Source: Nevskia soli DSM 19509
GTDB lineage: Bacteria; Pseudomonadota; Gammaproteobacteria; Nevskiales; Nevskiaceae
Length of the DNA stretch: 64,000 nt
NCBI RefSeq assembly: GCF_000711955.1
Contig: NZ_JONR01000015.1
Span: forward strand, 62,001-126,000
Direction of reading: 5' to 3'
In this document: positions 50,601 to 57,517 of the stretch, piece by piece
Position numbering within the stretch: position 1 is the stretch's first letter
Layout: every line of letters starts with the position of its first letter
Notes under the pieces: generated by a model
Seen by the model: the letters and a program-made list of their open reading frames with translations, nothing else
The model's database searches: none
Told to the model about the DNA's origin: nothing
Made by a program: the position numbers and the translations under genes

Positions 50601-50921
50601 GGCCACTTCCATTCCCCCTTGTTCACCGTGGCGTGGCCCACCGGAGAATTCGGCGCCATGGGCCTCGAAGGGGCGGTGCGCCTGGGCCTGGCCAAACAAC
50701 TCGAAGCCATCCAGGACCCCGAAGCAAGGGAGAAAATGTTCAAACAAGCCGTCGCCGCCCTCTACGAACGCGGCAAGGCCCTCAGCACCGCCTCCTACCT
50801 GGAAATCGACAACGTCATCGACCCGGCGGATACGCGCAAATGGTTGCTACGCGGCCTGTCATCGGTGCCTGCCGCGGATGTGCGGGAAGGTAGGAAGCGG
50901 TCTTACATCGATCCCTGGTAA
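47631..50921 (+). CDS. single-chain biotin-dependent acyl-CoA carboxylase (BC-BCCP-CT)
   Basis: 1096-residue fused enzyme that carboxylates an acyl-CoA. Biotin carboxylase occupies residues about 1-450 (LLIANRGEIAIRIARAAASL; ATP loop KALHGGGGRGMR; FMEANPRIQVEHTVTEQITG). The biotin carrier domain has K525 in EAMKMEF. The carboxyltransferase domain (about 600-1096) has GLVCGTATVNAAHFGADQAR, AEGGGGRPNDTD, SLCDTPGFMVGPDSEKTAMV. Carrier and both catalytic units in one chain is uncommon; mycobacterial long-chain acyl-CoA carboxylase is the known parallel. Substrate could be acetyl-, propionyl- or a longer acyl-CoA. Start ATG 47631 gives the canonical BC N-terminus; the longer frame reads into the palindromic repeat. 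Confidence 0.92.
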   Translation: MKPPFKRLLIANRGEIAIRIARAAASLGLPSLAVHAEDDAGSLHVRQADHAIPLRGRGVPAYLDAEQLIAIARAEGCDALHPGYGFLAENAAFARQCEAAGIRFIGPGAEALELFGDKTQARALAESCAVPLLKGINGAVTLDEARDFLASLGPGGALMLKALHGGGGRGMREVFAASELAEAYTRCQSEARAAFGRGEVYVEQLMRSARHIEVQVLGDGSGAVSHLWERECTLQRRHQKLVEIAPSPGLLPATRERIIAAALKLAGAVKYSGLGTFEFLLDNEQPGVFCFMEANPRIQVEHTVTEQITGVDLVQTQILLAAGHTLADLKLSQAPPPKGCAVQLRINLESMNPDGTTRPAAGTLSAYEPPSGPGLRVDGYGYAGYTVSPSYDSLLAKLIVHADDYPAALRRAYRALCEFRLEGVASNLHLLQNLLRLPEVASNTVSTAFVGQHLEQLLAPQTQAHPHLYFAQAAASISTTAPVADAPPGTVALNAPNTGVLVSLAVGEGDAVAAGQGVAVLEAMKMEFVVKAASSGIVRVVAAAPGATIVEGQPLLHIEPAEVAGEAALSEQEQDLDHIRADLAEVLQRTAGLMDAARPDAVEKRRKRQQRTARENIDDLCDPGSFSEYGGFALAAQRRTQTVSTLIKTSPADGLVCGTATVNAAHFGADQARALVMAYDFTVFAGTQGLTNHRKLDRMLGLAAQWRLPVVLFAEGGGGRPNDTDLNVVGGLDTPSFKNYAALSGVAPLVGIVSGRCFAGNAALLGCSDVIIATEDSNIGMGGPAMIEGGGLGSFRPEEVGPIAVQSANGVVDIRVADESAAVAAAKQYLGYFQGPLKEWSAADQRLLRQCIPENRRQAYEVRGVIETLADTGSVLELRREFGPGVVTALIRIEGRPMGLVASNPRHLGGAIDAPASDKMARFLQLCETYRLPIVSLCDTPGFMVGPDSEKTAMVRHASRLFVVGASLTVPFMTVVLRKGYGLGAQAMTGGHFHSPLFTVAWPTGEFGAMGLEGAVRLGLAKQLEAIQDPEAREKMFKQAVAALYERGKALSTASYLEIDNVIDPADTRKWLLRGLSSVPAADVREGRKRSYIDPW

Positions 50922-50947
50922 AGAGACGGTCGAATCCAGAATGGGTT

Positions 50948-51259
50948 TTAGCCGTCCAAACTAGATATGAAGTCCACAAGGCAGAATTCACAACTCGGAG
51001 AGGTATAGGACAATCTGCCCTCTTCAAAATACTTTCCGGGAAGAACAGTTTCGTCAGTCAACTCATAGTCCTTGGCGCAATTCGAGCAGACGACGAAATC
51101 CAAAAGAGACGTTCCGTCGTCTAGGATATCCACATCGAATCGAATCAAGGTCAAGCGGTGTAACGATTGAGTGCGCAATGCAACACAAGCTTCTCTCACA
51201 TGTTTGCACCACATCGGGCCTTGCTGTTTTCCATGCTTGGAGCACAACACTATTCCCAT
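50948..51259 (-). CDS. hypothetical Cys-rich protein, probable zinc-binding
   Basis: 103-residue protein from an AT-richer island. It has several cysteine pairs: CSKHGKQQGPMWCKHVREAC, CSNCAKDY and CEFC, arranged like two treble-clef/zinc-ribbon knuckles. There is no signal peptide. It is the last of seven leftward small genes with atypical base composition. I recognise no family. Confidence 0.55.
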   Translation of the reverse strand: MGIVLCSKHGKQQGPMWCKHVREACVALRTQSLHRLTLIRFDVDILDDGTSLLDFVVCSNCAKDYELTDETVLPGKYFEEGRLSYTSPSCEFCLVDFISSLDG

Positions 51260-51343
51260 GGATCCGATTGTTTCCCTAGTTCCGTATTAATGCTGGACTT
51301 TCGTAAGGCGGGATGTCCTCGCCCATGTCGCATGGTCTCGAGG

Positions 51344-51583
51344 TCAGATGTGGGCGCCAATCCATTTGCCTGAGAACCATTGTTGAAGGTGTTCAGCAAA
51401 CTCATGTGGCCTGGAATAAGTAATTCCTGATTGCCCCATGCCCATGTGCTCCCCTACGATATGCGAGAGGTATTGGGTAATTTCTTCGGTGTTTGCCCTT
51501 CGCTCCAGCTGTCGCAGCGATGCGGGGAATGCTGTTACAAGTTGATTTCGGCACAACCTCACGTTCAAGTCAATCGACATCAT
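51344..51583 (-). CDS. hypothetical small protein
   Basis: 79-residue soluble protein (MMSIDLNVRLCRNQLVTAFP; EEITQYLSHIVGEHMGMGQS; FAEHLQQWFSGKW). Its start overlaps the end of the upstream lipoprotein gene by 14 bp, so it is probably translated as part of that operon. No recognisable family. Confidence 0.45.
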   Translation of the reverse strand: MMSIDLNVRLCRNQLVTAFPASLRQLERRANTEEITQYLSHIVGEHMGMGQSGITYSRPHEFAEHLQQWFSGKWIGAHI

Positions 51584-51872
51584 TGAATCGCGTGGTGATC
51601 ACTTTGGAGCCATCGTTATCGACGAAACACACATATCGACCGAATGACAGAGTGGTATATACAAGGAAGGACATCTTGCCTTGATGCTCCGAGTTTGGAG
51701 TGGCGCCAAATTCGAATCGATCCAGGGCACGCTGTCGGGCACTAATTGCCGATTCACCTGCTTTCGTCGTTGCGCAGTAGTTGCTAACTCTTGCGTGGTC
51801 GATCGGGTAGGCCGCAATGCAGCCGCCGATCAAACTCAGGAAGGCACAGCCGGCTACAGTGGATATTTTCAT
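51570..51872 (-). CDS. hypothetical lipoprotein in C39-like operon
   Basis: 100-residue protein with a lipoprotein signal (MKISTVAGCAFLSLIGGCIA, lipobox IGGC). The mature part (NYCATTKAGESAISARQRAL; GKMSFLVYTTLSFGRYVCFV) contains two further cysteines. Its ATG overlaps the stop of the C39-like gene by four bases, indicating translational coupling. Function unknown; an envelope partner of the peptidase-like protein is a reasonable guess. Confidence 0.55.
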   Translation of the reverse strand: MKISTVAGCAFLSLIGGCIAAYPIDHARVSNYCATTKAGESAISARQRALDRFEFGATPNSEHQGKMSFLVYTTLSFGRYVCFVDNDGSKVITTRFNDVD

Positions 51873-52321
51873 TGGCGCCTTGGCGCGGCCGGATCGACAG
51901 CCGGGAGTTTCGCGCCGCTAATAGTAATGAACCACTTCGGCTTGATGCGCCCGAAGTCGGTACGGGTATTGGTACGCAGCGCCGCTTTGGAATCCAGCAC
52001 CAGCGGCCCCTCCGGGCTGCGCCAGAAAACCACCCAATGCCAAAATGGAATGCTGCGTTCGAGATGCCACTTGATGGCAAGCAAGGCGGTGTCCGGCAAA
52101 GCCTCCCAAGAGGTAAACGGCTTTTCCTTCGCTGAACACTGAATCCTATGCTGCTTGAGCAAGGTGCGAACGTGCCGTGTATCCGACCACAAACGAGTAT
52201 CCTCGGCATGGATGCCGAGTCTGTTGGCGATACGCTGCGATTGTTTGTAGCTGATGCCGGCAAGAACGGCTACGCTGGCTATACCACAACCCGAAAGCTC
52301 TTCCTGGACTAGGGCTTTCAT
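51869..52321 (-). CDS. C39-like cysteine peptidase domain protein
   Basis: 150-residue protein that looks like a stand-alone papain-fold/C39-type domain. The N-terminus LVQEELSGCGIASVAVLAGI has the Q-x5-C-G-x-A pattern of C39 peptidases (Q6, C12). SIPFWHWVVFW supplies H95 and GPLVLDSK supplies D110, completing a plausible Gln-Cys-His-Asp set. C39 enzymes cleave double-glycine leaders of bacteriocins, but here no ABC transporter domain is attached. The downstream lipoprotein is coupled by a 4-bp overlap. Assignment rests on motif spacing only. Confidence 0.6.
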   Translation of the reverse strand: MKALVQEELSGCGIASVAVLAGISYKQSQRIANRLGIHAEDTRLWSDTRHVRTLLKQHRIQCSAKEKPFTSWEALPDTALLAIKWHLERSIPFWHWVVFWRSPEGPLVLDSKAALRTNTRTDFGRIKPKWFITISGAKLPAVDPAAPRRQ

Positions 52322-52379
52322 CTTAAATACCTAGTTTTGCATGACCAAAGATCGCCCCGAGACGGCGACAATTGAAGAG

Positions 52380-52889
52380 CTACCTCTCAAAGAACCACTC
52401 CATGAATTCCGTCGCGACATCTGGAGTCAATTCCATGGTTGCTTCCGCAACTGAAACATAACCCTTTGCTGCGGCAATGGCGGCCAGGGCGCACACAAGA
52501 AGGTCTTCACTCCATTCCCGTGTGGCGGCAGTCGCTACAAGAGCAGGGATTTTTCGCAGAGCCTCCGTATAGGCGGATTCTAGATCGTCTGGAATGGCGA
52601 TACCCTTGCGGTGCCTGCACACTTCAACCCATGCCGGAAAATGGAAATAAGCAGAGCCCGCTCGTTCCGGTGCCTTTGAGAGAACTTCGATCACATGTGG
52701 AACTGCGGCAAACGAGGCTGAGTAGACGTCGCCTTGATGCGCCAAGGCGCTCCACAGAGAGAACCAGGGCTCTTCCTGCCCATCTCCGTCCGGGAACTTC
52801 TCAAGCTGTTGCAACAACGCCGGGATATCGGACGCCGAGCCGTAAGCGTGCTGAAGCTCGGACCAACGGGGGCTGTCGAGCGCTAGCAT
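52380..52889 (-). CDS. hypothetical protein resembling toxin-immunity-type proteins
   Basis: 169-residue soluble helical protein. The N-terminal block SPRWSELQHAYGSASDIPAL and the following FSLWSALAHQGDVYSASFAA with VPHVIEVL recall a broad family of about 170-residue proteins found near polymorphic toxin systems, where many act as immunity proteins. No toxin gene is adjacent, so this may be an orphan immunity gene. It lies in the AT-richer island of small leftward genes. Confidence 0.5.
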   Translation of the reverse strand: MLALDSPRWSELQHAYGSASDIPALLQQLEKFPDGDGQEEPWFSLWSALAHQGDVYSASFAAVPHVIEVLSKAPERAGSAYFHFPAWVEVCRHRKGIAIPDDLESAYTEALRKIPALVATAATREWSEDLLVCALAAIAAAKGYVSVAEATMELTPDVATEFMEWFFER

Positions 52890-52972
52890 GTTATAGAGGC
52901 ATCAGGCGTTAAAATTCAATGGTTGCCCGGAGCCGTGGACTGATGGTTCCAGGTAGAAGGATGAGATGGTGA

Positions 52973-53479
52973 TCATTGTCGGCCCAGTCCCTTCTTGATA
53001 TCTTGGATAGTAGGAACGGCATCTTGTTTCAGTCTCGTCGGCACTAACCATTCAAGCCTTACAGGGATGCTGTTGAATAAATATTCGCGGCCAAGTTCTT
53101 CTTGGTACATGAACAATGTCCCTGTTACCAGCCCTTCTCCGCTGGCCATCCGCCATCCTGCCAATACCAGCCTGAAGGGAGAGCCTCCTGGGCGGTTTAG
53201 GCGAATCACCACAAGACCGTCCTCGTGCATCACATCGCCGGGGCTAAATCGCAATGTGATGGGCTCTTCGCCAAATGAGTAGGAAAAAACCCCACTGAAA
53301 TCGTCGTTCACCTTAAGGTACTGATACCAATCACTCTTGAGCCAGTGAGACTCGACGGCTCCCCACTCCGCGCATAACACGCCATTATCGAATGCAGGTG
53401 TTGCCCTTGTAGGAGTACTGATCGCTATAAACACGATAACAAGTAGCCTGACAACTCTAGTTCTAATCACGAGCTTCAT
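52973..53479 (-). CDS. hypothetical exported protein
   Basis: 168-residue protein with a signal peptide (VVRLLVIVFIAISTPTRA). The mature part is predicted beta-rich (DDFSGVFSYSFGEEPITLRF; GLVVIRLNRPGGSPFRLVLA; TGTLFMYQEELGREYLFNSI). There is one cysteine and no lipobox. It resembles small periplasmic proteins in toxin/immunity islands but I recognise no family. Confidence 0.55.
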   Translation of the reverse strand: MKLVIRTRVVRLLVIVFIAISTPTRATPAFDNGVLCAEWGAVESHWLKSDWYQYLKVNDDFSGVFSYSFGEEPITLRFSPGDVMHEDGLVVIRLNRPGGSPFRLVLAGWRMASGEGLVTGTLFMYQEELGREYLFNSIPVRLEWLVPTRLKQDAVPTIQDIKKGLGRQ

Positions 53480-53538
53480 AACAACTTAATGGCTGTCAAG
53501 ATTGGTTAAGACGTCCGCGGGGAGTGTCGAGTTGCGGT

Positions 53539-53934
53539 TTAGCTGAGCCGAGTCAAAAGATCTTTTGTGATGGCTTGCCATTGTGGATAGTGTTCCGACT
53601 CCGCCCAAAGTTCCTGCAATTCCGAAGATTGAAGGATTGCGCTTATGGCTTTTTTTGCTTTTGAGATAAGTGCGTCGTCAGGTCTGGGCTTGCCTTTCAT
53701 CCACACGGTGACTTCTTCAGGTAGTGACTTAACTGGCTTGCCAAGCATCGCGGCGACAACTTCCGCCGCAGCAAGTGCAGCCGAACATTGAGGGACTTCC
53801 AAGTATTCGTCTGCTTCGTCCGTAACTGCGCTTAGTGCACTTCCGATCGCTGAGAGGTCCTTGGAACGCTCAAGGTCATAAACCCAGTCCCCAGCGTCAT
53901 CGTTTCCAAACGGCTCATGGCTCCACGCACCCAT
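53539..53934 (-). CDS. DUF4259-like protein
   Basis: 131-residue soluble protein starting MGAWSHEPFGNDDAGDWVYD, the characteristic opening of DUF4259 proteins. The rest is helical (AALAAAEVVAAMLGKPVKSL; ISKAKKAISAILQSSELQEL). Function unknown; such genes are scattered in accessory regions. ATG 53934 was chosen because the conserved motif starts there; the frame is open to 53961. It is the first gene of the leftward small-gene island. Confidence 0.7.
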   Translation of the reverse strand: MGAWSHEPFGNDDAGDWVYDLERSKDLSAIGSALSAVTDEADEYLEVPQCSAALAAAEVVAAMLGKPVKSLPEEVTVWMKGKPRPDDALISKAKKAISAILQSSELQELWAESEHYPQWQAITKDLLTRLS

Positions 53935-54394
53935 TCCCGCATCTCCTTCAATTGCTGGCACAGCAATATCGCCGTCACCCCAAACCTTTTTTGGATCGAA
54001 AATTCGGGACGGGGGCCTTCAGTTGATCGATTTTGGTTTAACTATATGAAAACAAACGGGGCGGCGCGAGAGCCAGGTCGTCTTTGTCTGGAACTATTTG
54101 ATTTTAAGGCGTTAGGAGTCCGTTTCGCCGTACCGCCCCGTATCCCCTGGTCGAGAGGAAAGTTTGCACCCGGCCGGGTGAATTTGCACGAAATTGAATA
54201 CCCGAACCCCATTAACAGCCATCTTTCGCATCCCTGCATTTCCCGCTCACCGCATGCGTGCCAACAAAAACCCTTGGCACGCATGGCACGCATGGGCTTT
54301 TTTGAGCGAATTTTCCGCGTCCGGCCGTTCCGCGCCGGGGGCTCGTCACCGATATATTCCGCCGCTGACGGAATCCCGGAATTCGCCACGAAAA
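53935..54394. other. 460-bp spacer at the right edge of the island
   Basis: There is no gene. AT-rich DNA up to about 54050 changes to GC-rich DNA, marking the probable island border. ACGGGGCGG (near 54056) and CCGCCCCGT (near 54135) form a distant inverted pair. A 12-bp perfect hairpin CATGCGTGCCAA / TTGGCACGCATG (54253-54264 and 54274-54285) followed by GCACGCATGGGC and six T looks like a rightward terminator. Confidence 0.45.
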
Positions 54395-55048
54395 CTAGCC
54401 CACCTTCCGAAACGTCAAATTCACCCGCCGCATCCCCAGCCCCGGATGACTCGCCGCCTTGAGCGGCATCACCCCATGAAAGCGCAGCCGGGCAGGGCCG
54501 CCCCAGACCACCACGTCGCCGTGCCCCAGTGGCACCCGCAGGCAACGGTCCTCCCGCTTCAACCCGCCGAACAGGAACACCGCCGGTATGCCCAGCGATA
54601 CGGACACGATCGGCTGGCTGTAATCCCGCTCGTCCTTGTCCTGGTGCAGCGACAGCCGCGTCCCCGGCTCGTAGTGGTTGATCAGGCAGGCATCCGGCGC
54701 GAACCCCTCGAAGCCGGCCTCTGAGGCCGCATTCGCCGCCAGTTCCAGGAACACTTCCGGTATTGGCGGCCAGGGGCGCCCGCTTTCCGGGTCCAGCGCA
54801 TCGTATCGGTAACCCCGCCGGTCGCTGACCCAGCCGCGCGCGCCGCAATTGGTCATCGCCACCGACATGCGGAAGCCGCCCGGTGTGGTGAGATGCCGCA
54901 GCGGCGCCCTGGACGTGATGTCGTCCACTGCCGCGAGAATCTCCGCCTGCTGCGGCAGCGCCAGCCCGCGCAGCACCACCGCGCCCGGCGCCAGCTCCTC
55001 GCGCCGCCCGGCGCCGTCGTCGTGATCCGGAAACAGGTCCAGGGTCAT
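54395..55048 (-). CDS. alkB: AlkB-family 2-oxoglutarate/Fe(II) DNA dealkylase
   Basis: 217-residue dioxygenase that oxidatively removes methyl groups from N1-methyladenine and N3-methylcytosine. Visible features are the nucleotide-recognition lid (FRMSVAMTNCG, GWVSDRRGYRYDALDPESGR), the iron ligands in SLHQDKDE (HxD) and RFHGV, and the 2OG-binding arginines in RRVNLTFR. Length and motifs are those of E. coli AlkB. It lies 18 bp after another 2OG-Fe(II) oxygenase and near an Ada-type zinc protein on the same strand, suggesting an alkylation-related cluster. Start ATG 55048. Confidence 0.92.
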   Translation of the reverse strand: MTLDLFPDHDDGAGRREELAPGAVVLRGLALPQQAEILAAVDDITSRAPLRHLTTPGGFRMSVAMTNCGARGWVSDRRGYRYDALDPESGRPWPPIPEVFLELAANAASEAGFEGFAPDACLINHYEPGTRLSLHQDKDERDYSQPIVSVSLGIPAVFLFGGLKREDRCLRVPLGHGDVVVWGGPARLRFHGVMPLKAASHPGLGMRRVNLTFRKVG

Positions 55049-55066
55049 GCCGTACTCATCCGGTCT

Positions 55067-55825
55067 TCACTGCGCGTCGTGGAAGATGACGCCCAGTGTA
55101 TGCCGCTGCCCGGAGCGCAGCCGGCTCACGCCGTGGCGCAGGTTCACCCGGTACACGCCGCGCGTGCCCTGCACCGGCCGGTGATGCACGGCGAACACCA
55201 CCGCATCGCCCTGCCGCAGCGGCACCACCTCCGGCCGCGACTGCATGCGCGGCCGCTGCTCGGTCAGCACGAACTCGCCGCCGCTGAAATCGCGCCCCGG
55301 CTCCGACAGCAGGATCGCCAGCTGGAGCGGAAACACATGCTCGCCATACAGATCCTGGTGCAGGCAGTTGTAGTCGTCCACGCCGTATTGCAGCAGCAGC
55401 GGCGTGGGCCGCGTCTGTCCCGCGGTATGGCAGCGCGCGATGAACTCAGGATGCCGCTCCGGGTAGCGCGTCTCGATCCCCATCGCCGCGTTCCACCGAT
55501 TGGCGATCGGCGTTAGCCGCGGATAGAAGGCCTCGCGCAGCCCGGCGACGATCTCCGGTAGTGGATAACTGAAATAGCGGTACTCACCGCGGCCGAAGCC
55601 ATGCCGCCCCATCACCACCCGGCTGCGGAAGATTTCATCCCGTGGATACAAGCCGGCCAGTGACTCGCACCGAGCCCGATCCAGCAAGCCTGGAATCACC
55701 GCGCAGCCCTGCGCATCAAGCTCCGCGCCGATCCGCTCCCAGTCGAGCGCGGCGACATCAGCCAACCCGGCGACGGGCGCTACTTCCTCCGCGGTTTGCG
55801 AATCTGCCGGAATGATCATTTGCAC
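55067..55825 (-). CDS. 2OG-Fe(II) oxygenase
   Basis: 252-residue dioxygenase. The iron-binding HxD is in NCLHQDLYGEH; the distal His and the 2OG-binding Arg are in VFAVHHRPVQGTRGVYRVNL. GGEFVLTEQRPRMQSR is the usual strand before the distal ligand. The start is best placed at GTG 55825, because GGAGG (55832-55836) lies six bases upstream; an ATG two codons later is poorly spaced. It is followed 18 bp later by alkB. The substrate is unknown; pairing with alkB suggests nucleic-acid or protein alkyl repair, which is inference. Confidence 0.85.
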   Translation of the reverse strand: MQMIIPADSQTAEEVAPVAGLADVAALDWERIGAELDAQGCAVIPGLLDRARCESLAGLYPRDEIFRSRVVMGRHGFGRGEYRYFSYPLPEIVAGLREAFYPRLTPIANRWNAAMGIETRYPERHPEFIARCHTAGQTRPTPLLLQYGVDDYNCLHQDLYGEHVFPLQLAILLSEPGRDFSGGEFVLTEQRPRMQSRPEVVPLRQGDAVVFAVHHRPVQGTRGVYRVNLRHGVSRLRSGQRHTLGVIFHDAQ

Positions 55826-55874
55826 GATAAGCCTCCACCTGTCGGGCAGCCTCGGCTGCGCCATGGAGTGAAGC

Positions 55875-56150
55875 TTAGTGGTCAGGCTTGCCGGCGGCTT
55901 CCGGATTCTTGCGCGCCTGTGCTTTCCACGCGGCGTACTCGGCCGGCATGCAGACACCGCAAGGCTGGTAGCCGGCCGCCCGCGCATGCTCTTCATCGAG
56001 GAAGAACACCCGCTGCGCCACATAGCCGCCCCGGGCGATCGCCCTCAGGGCGCTGGGGCAGTCGAGCCGGCCATAGATGGGGCCGCGCCGATGGCCGCCG
56101 AGGGTGCCGGGACGTTGGCTCTCACACGGCTTGCCGTCGCCGCCGATCAA
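55875..56150 (-). CDS. Ada-type metal-binding domain protein, start codon unclear
   Basis: Stand-alone protein of about 91 residues related to the Ada N-terminal zinc domain: KPCESQRPGTLGGHRRGPIY, GRLDCPSALRAIARGGYVAQ, then EEHARAAGYQPCGVCMPAE. Three or four cysteines (KPC, LDC, CGVC) could bind zinc. The frame has no ATG or GTG: between the upstream stop at 56211 and the conserved region only CTG and TTG codons occur. The homologous-looking sequence (TKTSWTLIGGDG) begins before the TTG at 56150. So it uses a non-standard start or has a damaged 5' end. It lies just after DUF2058 and before the 2OG oxygenase. Confidence 0.6.
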   Translation of the reverse strand: MIGGDGKPCESQRPGTLGGHRRGPIYGRLDCPSALRAIARGGYVAQRVFFLDEEHARAAGYQPCGVCMPAEYAAWKAQARKNPEAAGKPDH

Positions 56151-56202
56151 GGTCCAGCTGGTTTTCGTCGAATCGCTCCGCGGTGCACGCAGATGCCGCG
56201 AT

Positions 56203-56760
56203 CTACCAGATCAAATCGTCCGGCACCACGTAATCCTTGTACGGATCGTTTTCGTCCGGCTTGGTCTCTTCCGCCACCACGCGCGGGATCACCGCGCGCT
56301 CCTCGCGCTCGGCGATGCGTTCGGCGATGGCGGCGGGCACCACCTCGTAGCGGCCCTCGCAGCGCACGATGCGCAGCTGGCCGTTGCCCAGCTTGACGCG
56401 GCTGTCGGGATTCACCGGGATGCGGCGGATCTTGGTGCCGTCGAGGAAATTGTAGAAATCGTCGCCGTCGACCTTGGGCAGCCGGTTCTGTTCCACCAGC
56501 TGCTTGATCTGGGCGTGGCGCGCCTTGCGGTCGGCCTTCTCCTGCTGCTGGCGGCTGCGCGCCTGGTCCTGCGCCAGCTTCTCCGCCTGCGCCTTCTGCA
56601 CCGCCAATTGCGCATTGCGCCGCTGGATCTCGGCGGGGGTCGGCGGCTTCTTCGGCGCGCGGTCTTTCCGCTGGTGGTGCGGCTGCTTCTCGGCCTGTTC
56701 CGCCTGCTTCTTGCTGATCAGACCGGCCTGCAACAGCTGGTCGCGCAAAGACATGCTCAT
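56203..56760 (-). CDS. DUF2058 family protein (YaiL-like)
   Basis: 185-residue protein of the DUF2058 family. The N-terminus SLRDQLLQAGLISKKQAEQA is diagnostic. A long Lys/Gln/Ala-rich, probably coiled-coil stretch (QAEKLAQDQARSRQQQEKAD) is followed by a compact C-terminal domain (FYNFLDGTKIRRIPVNPDSR; GQLRIVRCEGRYEVVPAAIA). Relatives are described as nucleoprotein/polynucleotide-associated, with no defined activity. Normal length. Confidence 0.9.
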   Translation of the reverse strand: MSMSLRDQLLQAGLISKKQAEQAEKQPHHQRKDRAPKKPPTPAEIQRRNAQLAVQKAQAEKLAQDQARSRQQQEKADRKARHAQIKQLVEQNRLPKVDGDDFYNFLDGTKIRRIPVNPDSRVKLGNGQLRIVRCEGRYEVVPAAIAERIAEREERAVIPRVVAEETKPDENDPYKDYVVPDDLIW

Positions 56761-56919
56761 AACGTTCTCGTATCGTCAATAGGCTGCATGGCGGCGGTGC
56801 CGCATCCAGTCCTGCCAATCCTCCCGGTTCCGGCGCGGGGGCGCAAGCGTGGCGACGCAAATATTTACGACCGGCCTCCCCCTCATTTTCACATCCGCCA
56901 TGCTAGGCTGCGCGCTTCC

Positions 56920-57474
56920 ATGCGCATCCTCACCATTTCCGGCAGCCTGCGGGCTGTTTCCTCCAACAGCGCTGCCCTCCGCGCGGTGGAGCTGCTGGCG
57001 CCGCCCGGTGTCGAAGTGCTGGCCTGGCGCGGGCTGGATACGCTGCCGCATTTCAATCCGGATCTGGATGGCGAGCTGGCCCCGGCCACGCCGCCCGCGG
57101 TGCTCGAATTGCGCCGCGAGGTGGGCGAGTGCGCCGCCATCTTCATCTCCAGCCCGGAATACGCCCACGGCGTGCCCGGCTCGCTGAAGAACGCGCTGGA
57201 CTGGCTGGTCAGCTGTGCCGAATTCCCGGACAAGCCGGTGGCCCTGATCAACACAGCCCCGCATGCCTCCCACGCCCAGGCCGCACTGGCCGAGACCCTG
57301 GTCACCATGTCCGCGCGGCTGGTGCGCGAGGCCTGCGTCACCTTGCCTCTGGCGGGCCGCAAGCTCGACGGCGCCGGCATCGCCGCCGACGCGGAACTCG
57401 CCGCCACCCTGCGTGGCGCCATCGCCGGGCTGCTGAGCGTGGCCGCGAAACGGGAAGCCGGCGCCGCGGGCTGA
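56920..57474 (+). CDS. NADPH-dependent FMN reductase / NAD(P)H quinone oxidoreductase
   Basis: 184-residue flavodoxin-fold reductase. The FMN-phosphate loop is ISGSLRAVSSNSAALRA; the flavin-contact motif is SSPEYAHGVPGSLKNALDWL. It would reduce FMN, quinones or chromate-type acceptors with NAD(P)H. ATG 56920 begins the first beta strand (MRILTISGSL); the same frame is open upstream but has no domain content. It is monocistronic and divergent from DUF2058. Confidence 0.92.
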   Translation: MRILTISGSLRAVSSNSAALRAVELLAPPGVEVLAWRGLDTLPHFNPDLDGELAPATPPAVLELRREVGECAAIFISSPEYAHGVPGSLKNALDWLVSCAEFPDKPVALINTAPHASHAQAALAETLVTMSARLVREACVTLPLAGRKLDGAGIAADAELAATLRGAIAGLLSVAAKREAGAAG

Positions 57475-57517
57475 ATCCGGCGGCGTTCTACTCCGACGTC
57501 GATGCGAAGTAGTTTGG

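Noticed and set aside
51166..52142. Several plus-strand frames in the AT-richer island
   Set aside because: They are opposite the leftward genes, lack ribosome sites and show no signal peptides or motifs, unlike the minus-strand genes.
54050..54150. Possible tRNA or attachment site at the island border
   Set aside because: The ACGGGGCGG / CCGCCCCGT pair is too far apart and no cloverleaf, T-loop or CCA-type end is visible.
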